From Symbiodinium microadriaticum (taxonomy: Eukaryota > Sar > Dinophyceae > Suessiales > Symbiodiniaceae), in assembly GCA_001939145.1 (NCBI GenBank), contig LSRX01001542.1:57566-121565 (forward strand): 64,000 nucleotides of DNA. The letters run 5' to 3'. The notes under the pieces are model-generated. The model did not search any database. It was not told the origin of the DNA and was given only the letters and a program-made list of their open reading frames with translations. The position numbers and the translations under genes are program-made. Below, in pieces: positions 45,108 through 54,751 of this stretch. Position 1 is the first letter of the stretch, and each line of letters starts with the position of its first letter.

Positions 45108-47240
45108 AACTTTTCTGTTGCAGTGTAGTGTAGAGAGTGGAGAGCTTGTGGTAGAGCTTGATTTGAAACTTCGTGGACCCCAGGGTCTGCTTACTAGTAG
45201 CATGCGGCTTGCTTTCTGGCCCTGCCAAGAGCCAGGGCTCAACCCACTGGAACCCAATCACAGTAGACTCAGTAGACACGATCTGGTCCCGGCACAGCTC
45301 CCCATGCCCCAAGCTGTGACAAGGCAAGCCATGCTCCCGGCAGCAAGGATAGACATGGTCTCCAGGAAGAGACGCACACTCACTTTTTTGGGGCACCTGC
45401 AAAGCAGAAGCCTTACACTCCTCAACGATGTAGAGACAGGTTCACAGGACAGCGTGTTTCTGGAAAGCCGAAATGGGAGATGGGTCGTTGATATGATTTC
45501 GATGTAAGGAGAGCACATGGCTTTGATTGTCGGGCTGATGGGATGTTTGAGTCCGTGACCGAACCGAGGGCATTTCAGTCGACCTTCTCATGAACAAATG
45601 CTTGGTGTCACCAGGTATCTTTTGCAGAAGCAGGAGGGCGAGCAGCCGTCATCATGTGGTGGCAACACCATCAACTAGAAGTGAGCTAGAAGCTGCGACA
45701 GCAGTAGTGGCAGTTCTAGTGGCAGTTGTTTGTCGGTCTCATCCTCATTGTCATCCTTACAGCTCCTGTGATGCGCAGTCTTGCTGCCTTTGTGCTCGCT
45801 TGCGTCTTGTTCCGTCGGGGTGCATAAACTCCAAATAGTTTTCGAGGGGTCTGAGCCACGCCTCCAGTCGTAGGGGCAGTAGGAGCAGTCGTGGTCGCCG
45901 TCGTCGTCGCCAGGGACACCTTCGGACAAGCCCCCAAGTGTTTTTCAGTTCTTCTCTTATGAAATGTATGAGGTGGGTGAAGGTGACAGAATCTGCCCCG
46001 GCTGCCACCGAGCAGGCACCACCACAGGCCGTGGAAGAGGAGGAGGAACCATCGCTGCTAAAGCGTGTTGCTGAGATTATTTCGGTAGTTTGCCAGATCT
46101 GGCATGAGGGCTCTGTGGTGACACTGGTTACATGTTTTCCTCCATCACGATGCTGTCGCGGGGCATGCAGAGCTAGAGGCATTTGGAGCTTGTCTTTGAG
46201 GTCAGAGAGCTCCTGTGCAAAAGGGTGATAGCACCATGCTTGATGGCCCACTCCATAGAGGAGCGAAGTTTGGGAATCGCAGCCGAGATACTTGGTCTTG
46301 GTAGAGACTGGCTGGCTGCATTGGTCAATCGATGCGCTCCCGGATGACCCGGTCAGAGGATCTCTGCAACATGTTTTCACCGCCGCTCGAGGCGCCTCCC
46401 GTTCGTAGAGCAGACGGATGCCATCGCCGGCGCGCCACTGGCTCGGAGGACATGCATGCAGGGCTGGAAAATTGAAGGTGCTTCAGAAACCGATGCGGGT
46501 CGGGACTGATTGTCAACGATCGTTGTCTGCCGACAGCCGCACTGGGAGTAGAACTGTTTTCTCTTCAGGAAAGCTTGCTGCTGTGGCACAATAAACCATG
46601 TCGGTGATGGTTTGCCGAAGTCCGATCATTCAACCAGTTCAAGCATGGTTGTTTGCATCTGCGTTGGACATTGAAGATAACGGACGAGTGGACTGCCTTC
46701 GTGTCTTTCTTTTGACGAGACGCCCCAGCTCTGAATGTTGGTCGAATCACAAAGCTACCGGGTAGCTGTTCTGTTGGATCACAAGGATCTTCAGCCGCCT
46801 GAGGTTGGGCCTTCCGCAGAGCCAGGAGGTCGAGAAACTCGGCGCCTCGTCTCGTCGGAGGATAGAGTAGCGCCCAGCCATGCGCCAGCACCGCGCCTGA
46901 AGAGCGAGTTCGCTCCTTGTGGGTCGGGACGGAAAGATGCATCCGGCCCAGGAAGAGAGCTCCTTAAGGAGCCCCAGCGCTTGCCAGGAGCCCAGAAGGG
47001 AGCACCTGGCTCGGCGCGCGATAGGAGGCGTTCCGGGTTTGAAGAGCTGGAGACAGAGCCCGATCACGAGTAGTGCAGCCCTGACGGCATCGATTCTTCA
47101 CGTTGCAGCTGAGGTTGGGAGGCCCTTTGCAGCCCGCTGGCACCTCGACCTTCCAGAGCCCGCCGGGGCCCCAGCAAGCGTTCGTTCCAAGCTTTCACGA
47201 TGTCTGAGTCCAGGTTTCCGCAGTGTAGCCGCGTAGCCAG
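45108..47240. other. Between cyclase and methyltransferase genes
   Basis: No firm gene. Missing 5' exons of the methyltransferase should lie here. A frame at 45961-46110 with an Ala/Glu-rich run (EEEEEPSLLKRVAEII) and one at about 46790-47070 look weakly coding, but neither can be tied to a family. Confidence 0.4.
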
Positions 47241-50031
47241 GCTGGTCTCCTTTGCCTACGAACGTGGCTGGCGCAGGAGCTTTGCCAGCCGGGGCCCGAG
47301 AGACACACAGTAGCGCAGGAAGCGCTACAGTCGCTACTGTTTGCGTTTGAGAAGCCAAAGCAACTGTGAGCGACTGTCCCAGGTTCAGGCTTCCCGGGGC
47401 CAGACGAGGAATTTCGCCTCGCAGCGTGGCGAGGGCAAAGCTGGGAGCGAGACGTGTTTCCAGCGGAGAGTTCTTCGCAGCGATGCATGATGATGCATGG
47501 ATGTGCTGATGCTCAAGGGCCATTGTTTCATACGTAACTTACGTAAGGTCGGCTTAGCATCATCCGCAAGGTTGTACTGTAGTTGAGCAAGCAGCGCAGT
47601 AAGCCTCAACAAGCTACGATCCCGCTTGCTGATGTTGCAGCAAGAAGCGGCGGCTGAGCCCAGGCCCAAGACTTCCTGCGCGAGGGCACCGGCCTGCTCG
47701 GGGACCTTACGGCTTTACGGGCATCTGCTGGCTTCTGGCTCCGCCTGCGCTGAAGACAATTGAAACAGTAATGCCCATAGCATTGGCAGAGGATGAGCAC
47801 CTACCTTTAAGGGCATGCCGCCACACGGCCCCAGAAGACCAGCCTTTGGGGGGCCAAACTGAGCGACAGCCTGAGTCGCAGGACACGCTGCTGGATGCAT
47901 CCTGCGGGTCGGGCCTCTTCAGCAGGAGGGGCAGATGCGTGCAAAAAGTCTGAGCAGCTTTGGCGTGAGCACCTGTGCAACTTGCTAATGCTTGTGCCGT
48001 CTTCAGCCTTGTGCCATGAACGCACGGGGGCTGGCAGCGTGCAGTGGCCGCACCGGTCTAATGTAGCCAAGGTGGCACGACCGTTGCGGGCTACCGTGCG
48101 ACCGCTGCAGCTGCGGCCTGCAGCGACCAGAGAGCCTTCACCGAGCCGATTCTGCCACATCAGACCAGTGTGGGCTGCCAGCCGGGCAGCGGTCCGCCGC
48201 ACCGGCGTGCACCGCCTCTGACCGCTGCCGGCTGGAGCCAGCCCACACCGGCCTGATGGGGCCAAAGCTGGCAAGACCGCGGTGGGCTGACCACGCAGTT
48301 GGGTGCGGGCCGCCTGCGCATGCAGGAGACACGCGAAACAAGTAGCACACACACGACGCCATACAAGTACGTGCGGCAGCGGAGTTATCAATATCGCTTG
48401 CAACCGATGCACAGGACCTCCGCATCTCGGACGGATCATGTGACATGAGTGGCATGCGTTCGCTAGGCGGTTTGCTGCTTCCGGGGACTATTCCACAGCG
48501 ACTCAGACGCACACCTGGGTTTGAGCGTCCCTTTCGTTTCGACAGAATAGTTGCAGCAGGTAAGCAGCTTAAACCTGATCTACCGGCTAGTTGCTTGCTG
48601 CGAGGTACAAGTCGCAAGAGCAGCATTCATCCCTCAATCTCTCCAGCGGAGGTCGTCGCCCTGGATTTCAGCGAGTCGATGCTTCGACAGGCGCGGCGGC
48701 CGCGAAACTGTCGCTGAGTCGATCGCCTGTGCTGCCAGGTGGATGATTTCGCCAGACAGGAAATCGGACCCGACTATGTCCATTGCCTAAGTTGGGATGG
48801 TGGCAAATGGGCCTCACAGTGAAGCTACATAATTGTAACAAGCGAAGCTCGACCAAGGCACAGGGCGGAGAGGGCAAAACTGCTCTCCAGCTGGTTCGGG
48901 CAGACATCGCGCGGCACTCTGAACCACAAGTGTGCCTCGAAGGTACATGATGTCCGGCCTTCCATGTGGCTTCGATGGCATGTTTCCTCATGTTTCCTCC
49001 CAAGAGCACCGGCTAAGGCTCGCCTGCCCTTCGAGTCCGGCTCTCTTGGAGGGGTTCATGCAGGTGCCCCTCTCGAAACCCTCTGCTAGACCGCGTGAGT
49101 GCAGAGATGTGCGGTTCTCTAATGAAGGCCAAGCACTAACCATTTCTTGCCCCTCATGTGTTGAGTGGAAGGTGCTGCCATTCACTGCTGGTGCCAGCCC
49201 TGGTTGTTTTGGACACTTTCCTGAAGACTGTGCATCGTTCGAAGGCCAAATCCAGAGCTTGCCGTCGCCGAAGTCTCCCGAGTCTTAAGGCTTGGTCTCA
49301 GATCCTATCGAGTCCCCGTCCCCGATCCCCTCGCCCGCAGGCCCGGTGGCGTCTTCGTGCTGACGACCTTCATGCCCAGGGGCCCACTGCGCACGCTGGG
49401 AAGCCCGGGGGTGAGAAGGGGCACGGGGGCCAGGGGCCCTGGGGGGAGGTTTGCAAAAAAGGGCGGTGCTTGCTGGTACCGCCGTTTAGGTAGGTTTCGC
49501 CTCTTGTCAGAGGAGGGCAGCAAGCAGTCTGGGTCGGGTTCGCTCTGCTCGAGACACTGAGAAACTCCAGAAATCACACCGGGCTGCAACTCACTTCGGG
49601 GGAGCTTTAAAACTGAGTGAGTCTATTGAGTAGGTAGTTAACGAGTCGCCAGAACCAGTATCGCTGCAGACCTTGTTGCCAGGCTTGTCCGAGTGTGAGT
49701 GTCAAAAAAACCAAGTGAGTTCGGGAAGCTTGCAGTACCAGGAAGATCCAGGAAGTGCCTCGCCCGTAGTTCGATGGACCAAGGATGGGCACCAATCGAA
49801 ACCCCTACAAATTCTGGACAGAGGAGGAGTTGCGCTCGCATTGAGCTGAGTTTTGTCCTTGAGAGTTTGGGTGGGCCCAAATATAGTGGTGCTGGACTGC
49901 GCTCGCTCCTTCTGTACCTGAGGCTCACCAGCCGCTGCGGTCTGTCAGATTTCAAGGCGATCATCAAGGATCCAGCCTTCATCATGGCCTTTGCCTCAAA
50001 GGGCTGGGGCATGATGGGGGATGCGGAGTAA
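47241..50031 (+). CDS. Class I SAM-dependent methyltransferase (UbiE/COQ5-like, plastid type), microexons
   Basis: Methyltransferase resembling the plant chloroplast proteins in the UbiE/COQ5-like group. Exons in phase: 47241-47287 (LVSFAYERGWRRSF), 47383-about 47423 (GFPGPDEEF), 47882-about 47929 (LLDASCGSGLFSRR, SAM motif I), about 48526-48559 (RFDRIVAA), 48647-48690 (EVVALDFSESMLRQ, acidic motif), 48739-about 48787, 48891-48908 (LVRADI), 49018-49063 (ARLPFESGSLGGVHAG), 49172-49190 (AAIHCW), 49245-49289 (PNPELAVAEVSRVL), 49341-about 49410 (RPGGVFVLTTFM), 49784-49837 (PYKFWTEEELRS), 49923-50031 (C-terminus, TAA). Exons as short as 18-19 bases are implied. Donors are GC after 47287, 48690, 48908, 49289 and 49837, and GT after 48559, 49063 and 49190. 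The start and the exon(s) between 47423 and 47882 are unresolved. The methyl acceptor is unknown. Confidence 0.85.
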
Positions 50032-50916
50032 GGCGGGGGGCTTGAGGAAGAGCTTAGCACGACAGTGTGAGGTGCGTGTCAAGAAGCCCACGGCGTCCAC
50101 GCCCACAGAGTCTGCATGAGGGCGCAACCTCGAACCTCGTCTCACAGGGCAAAAGCGGCAAAAGTTTGCACTTTCCCGAAACGGAGCACCAGTCACTAGT
50201 GACTAACTAGCACTTGTGGCAAGACTGCGCTTTCTCGCTTCGGTTGCAGTTTGTGGTGCCTGAAGCACCTCGTCGAAGTAGTCTGCGGGAGCTTCCCTTC
50301 GATTGAGGGAAACTCCATTCGGCGCAGTCTCTCCCAGCGTTTTACTTTTCCGCCCTGGGGTGGATGAGAGGCTTTGCCACTTGCACGGCCTTGCGAGTTC
50401 GTCAGCCAAGAGCGCCTCTGGAAGCCTCTTGAAGCCATGAGCCTGTCCTCCAACCCGTGCCAGCGCTGCCGTCCGGATGTCCAGGTTTCTTTTCGTGTGC
50501 ATGACAAGGAGGAGTAAACTGCCGTCTCCTTCGATTGCCCACTCCAATCAATCCCAGCTATACTGCCAGAGCCACTTGTAAGGATTCAGGGTTTTGAGGA
50601 GACACATGAAGGAGGCGGTCGGTGTAATTTTCGAGGCTTCCCCGGCCTACAGTGCACGTAGCTAGGAAGGGTAGCGGGTAGCGCTTCGTCGTCGCTGGAT
50701 TTTCGCAGCTCCTGCTCGAGGAGGTCCTTGTGACACACCTGTCCTAGTGCACAGTGACAAGCAGATATCCTAATAGATCCTGATATCCTGTCATGTCCGC
50801 GGTCAACGAGAGAAGCTTCAGAGAGAGAGGGGAATCCACCTCTAAGAACCTCCGTGCCGGAGCAGCTCAGAACACCTGCGTACAGTGGCCGCGGCGGAAG
50901 GAACACGATTAAGCAG
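50032..50916. other. Between methyltransferase and coiled-coil genes
   Basis: Nothing firm. It may hold the methyltransferase 3' end and the first exons of the next gene. Confidence 0.4.
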
Positions 50917-52234
50917 ATTTCGACATCCTCCGAGATGAGCTGATCAGCCTGCCTGCAGAGGAGCTTTCCGATATGCTCGTACCAAGGGGATGTAGACTTG
51001 ACGGCTTGAAGCCGTGTGGCTCGGGAGAGATCAAGGTCTGGAGCTCTAGGAAGCGGAAGCTCGACGAGACGACGGTGAGGAGCCCCAATGACTCCATCCC
51101 TACGACAGCCGGGACCCCCGTAGACAGCAGCTCAGAGCGAAGTGACTTCTGTTTTTCGTTCCTCCATGTGAGCACAAGTTCTCAAGGCAGGAGGAGGCCT
51201 GGTGTTGTGATGTGTTGTGGGTTGCTAGCTGCTATCTTTGCATTTCGTATTTATTGGGTGTCGGGTGCCAGGGGGACAGGTTGTCGGCGACTTGTGTGTC
51301 TCCATCCAGTCCGAGCCCAACCAAAGCAAACATGGCAAGGATTGGGTTCAGCTGCTCTTAGGGTTCGATTTGCAAAACGTCCATCTGCTGCCCCACCAAA
51401 AAAGATGGCAACCTCGGGCCCTGCAGAGGCAAGGAGAGGAAGCGCGGGGGGGGCGCAGAAGCGGCGCTTCGATGGCTCTGCAGGAGTCGGAGTCTGCGCA
51501 CAGCCTTCAAGGCTTTAAGGTGGAAGGGGTCAGCGCCGGTAGGACTGAAAGCGGGGCGAAGTGAAAGTGCCCATGCTGTCGCCGCGAAAAAAGGACTCAG
51601 AGCTGGAGGATGCCATCCATGGCCTCGGCCTTGTTGCAGGGACAGCAAACAGACCCCTTGGGCACTTGCCCTCAGAGTCTGTCTGCGATGCCGAAGGCTT
51701 GCGGCTTGCGTTATCTTGCGTTGCTGATCCTTGAGGCTTGGATCTTTATGCCTGCCGGCAGTACCTCAAGCAGCTCCAGGTGGAGAAGTCCCTCCGCCCT
51801 TGGCCCAGGTGTAGACTGTAGACCACTGGTTCTGTCACTGAGCACAGACCGTGACATTGCGGCCATAGGTCGGGAGAAGCTGGAGCGCTTGGAGGAGAAG
51901 CTTAAGGCAGAGACCAGACAGACTTCCCCTTCCGAAGTGGCCCCGAGCCGGCTCAAAGCTCTTCAATTCCGGCAGGCCACGAACCAAGAGCTGTCCAGCC
52001 GCCAAGTCGAAGCTGACAAGCGCCGGCAGCTTGGAGGGCCGCAGAGCTTGGCGAGGCCTTCCGAAAAGGACCCCATGCATGTCCATGCTCTCTCCAGAGC
52101 TTCGTCGACTGGGCCCAGGCAAACTCGAGTTCTTCGCAGAGCAGGAGATCAATCGGCGCCGAGCCGACAGGTCCCACGGAATCGCAGAAGACTTCAGCGC
52201 AGACTCTACTTCTCAAGGTTGGAAGGTCTTGTGA
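50917..52234 (+). CDS. Coiled-coil protein of unknown function, partial gene model
   Basis: Coding-like exons on + with matching phase: about 50917-51166 (ILRDELISLPAEELSDMLVP, later SSRKRKLDETT), 51736-51808 (LDLYACRQYLKQLQVEKSL), 51843-about 52060 (DRDIAAIGREKLERLEEKL and a Lys/Glu/Arg/Gln-rich stretch), and a last piece at about 52080-52234 in another frame (ELRRLGPGKLEFFAEQEINR). The join 51808/51843 keeps the frame as RPWPSTDRDIAAIG. The charged heptad-like segments suggest a coiled coil. I do not recognise the family. First exon, exact end of the third exon and the final stop are uncertain; the first block could belong to a separate gene. Confidence 0.5.
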
Positions 52235-52483
52235 GGTGACGGGCCCAGTTGCAACAGCGATGTCAGCTTTTCTGCCCAGCGCTGGGCAGGCGGTCGAAAC
52301 CAGATGCAGGCGTCTCAGACTCAGAAGCCGAGGCATGGCAGTGCCCACGGAACCAGATGCAGCCCGGTACGTGGCTAACGACTGATCACTTCCCCCTTTT
52401 GTTAAACACCCCCCTAATCATAAACACACTTTGGGCCCAATCCTGCAGAAGTCATCACTGCCCTTAAAACCTGTTCTGAATCA

Positions 52484-52550
52484 GGGGGGTTAGGGTTAAA
52501 GGTTGAGGGTATATGCCTGTGCGATTTAGGGTTTAGAGTTTAAGGTTTCT
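52484..52550 (+). repeat. Telomere-like TTTAGGG remnants
   Basis: Degenerate words ggttaggg, ggttgaggg, gatttagggtttagag and tttaaggttt follow one another. The plant- and dinoflagellate-type telomere unit is TTTAGGG, so this may be an old interstitial telomeric patch. Single copies of tttaggg also occur near 57751 and 58744. Confidence 0.4.
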
Positions 52551-52576
52551 GCAGGGCTGGCAGTCTTCTAGAGATT

Positions 52577-52780
52577 GTGTCGAAGTGGGTCACCTGGATC
52601 CAGTTGGAGTTCGTCGGGGTTCTTCTGGACGTTTACATGCATGAAGACCTTCTACAGAGTCAAGGAGATGATTTACAGCAGCTTCATGACTCCATCTATC
52701 ACGAGTATCAGTTCGTCAGCTCTTTCAACAGCGTCTCCGACAGATTAGCCCGTAAATTCGTGAGGATTGTGCGTACTTAG
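52577..52780 (+). CDS. Short ORF of unknown status
   Basis: An open frame of 67 codons (TTG or GTG region start, stop at 52778-52780) with a fairly protein-like composition, including WIQLEFVGVLLDVYMHEDLL and SIYHEYQFVSSF. It sits directly after the telomere-like patch. No family is recognised, and it could be an exon of the preceding coiled-coil gene or chance. Confidence 0.25.
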   Translation: MSKWVTWIQLEFVGVLLDVYMHEDLLQSQGDDLQQLHDSIYHEYQFVSSFNSVSDRLARKFVRIVRT

Positions 52781-54751
52781 CCTTGCTCATCTCGCCACGA
52801 GTGCGATGTGCTGCGAGGGACTTGGCCGGGCGAGCTCAGTTCAAGCCTGTGGAAAAAGGGTTTATTAAATACTATTGTACCCAAATCTGCCAATAGAGAC
52901 AAAACTACCCCCTAAGAATGAAAGCACTTTCCTAGTATCTATTGGGGGGAGGGGCGCGGCCCCCCCTTTAAGATTAGGGGGTGGGATTACTCCCCAAGCT
53001 TTGAGCCTTCTTTAGGTTTCTGGGGGCAAGCTCCAAGCAAGGTCCTGAGCCTCCATGGCGATCCGCATGACGACCTGGCGCAGGCAGTCCTCCCTCCGGC
53101 AGACAGGCTGCAGAACTCCAAAGTGCACAGTATCGGGGTTAAGAATGTAGATTCTCTGTAGATGATGCTCGTATGAAGAGTGGTCGTCCACTCCTCATGG
53201 TACGCAGTGCGATTGTGCCTTCACAGTAGTGACAGCAGCAGTCGACAGCACAACATTGAAAACCAAACACGAAGTACCAGCCACATCCAGCTACAGCAAA
53301 AAAATCCGAGCAAGTGCAATAGCTATTGTCCAACAATCAAGCCTCTCTCGACAACGCAGCAGTTCAAATTTGCGTCACAGCGAAGTTGTATGCATAGATG
53401 CTGGGAGTTGGTAGTGACTAGTGACTAAGCAAGCCATCCAACTCAATTGAGGAAGCTGCAAAGAATCAACACATTCAATGTCCCGGAATCCTGGCAACCA
53501 GAAGGTCTTGATGATCACGCTGGTATAAAGCAACATGCAGATCGTACTTCGTGTAGTGAGGGTACGAGAGCGGTGAGGCAGTCCAGTTCCCGCCAGCACG
53601 GTGTAGCAACCAGTTTTCTGAAAATTATGCTACTGCCGCATGCAGTACAAGTGTCAATAGCGAGAAACATATCAATTCCAACATTGCAATGTTGAGCTCG
53701 CCCAGAGAGGCGTTAGCATCTCGTTGAGCCGCAGGCGCACGAGCAGCGGCGAACCAGCGCACGGAACTTCATCGAGAGAGAGCTGCAGACAGAGGCATGC
53801 AAGCTTTTGTGAATGGCCAGCCTCGCAGGTGTCGGATCCACGTCTCTTTGGTAGTCCCTTAATTGTTGCACTGTTCCTGCCCATGCACACCCCCACACCC
53901 TCTCCAGATGTCCAAGCAGCAGCGCATCGAGCGCACCAAGCCGAGCGCTGAAGGGCTCAGCTTGCCGGGATGCGTTCGGGGCATGGGCAGTTTGGACTTG
54001 GGAAGCCGAATCCCAACGACCAGTGGACCAAGGGTATCACAAAAAACCTTGGTTGTGCCAGAGAGAGTGACATGCTGCCGTGAAGACTGTTGTCTTTGAT
54101 GTGGTCAAGGTTTGGCTTCAAGGAATATGAGGGGGCACGCCTCATGGTCTTCAAGCCGGGTTCTCACTCTTACCTTCCAAATGGTGACTAGATAGTCTGT
54201 CAGACCGTCATACCACCACCATGAAAAGCTGTAGGCCAGAAGAAGACATCGAAGAGGAACGTGCCGCCCTCAGGCGATGTGCCATCCCCTGCATATGTGA
54301 GCTTGTAACACCGTGTGCGCGGACGCTGACTTCCAAGGGAGCCTTCGGGACTCAGTGCTGGTCACCTATGCCGTACCCCATGCCGAGAAGCGAAAGAACC
54401 TGACCTACCGCATTGTGGGGGCCCAAGGTCTCGCCCTGCTCGGCCGCTGCTAGGCTGCTAGGCCCTGCTAGGCTGCCCCCACCCCTCCCTCAGGTTGTGA
54501 TGGCTGAAGATTTCTGGAAAGCGCCTGCGGACCCAGGCCAGGGACACCAGCATCAAAAGTCTGAAGGACGACGCTTGCGCGCCGTGTGCTGAGTTGAAGT
54601 AAAGACACCACTGGCAGTTGCATCCAACTGGCACTTTCACGACCTGTGGATGGAGGTTTGTGCCACAGGTTAGCAGTGGAGCACACGCAGCAATTCAGAG
54701 CTCAAAGCCTCGTCGCTCACATCTCCGTCTTTCTGACGCCAAACCTCCGCC
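52781..54751. other. Unassigned intergenic sequence
   Basis: No gene is supported. It contains a G/C-homopolymer patch near 52945-52985 and the word actagtgacta at about 53416-53426, which also occurs (cactagtgactaactag) at about 50193-50209. Confidence 0.45.

Noticed and set aside
49160..49195. Reading VLPFTAG as the methyltransferase LPF motif
   Set aside because: The true LPF motif lies at 49027-49035 (ARLPFESG); the bases at 49172-49190 read AAIHCW in the frame that joins both neighbours.
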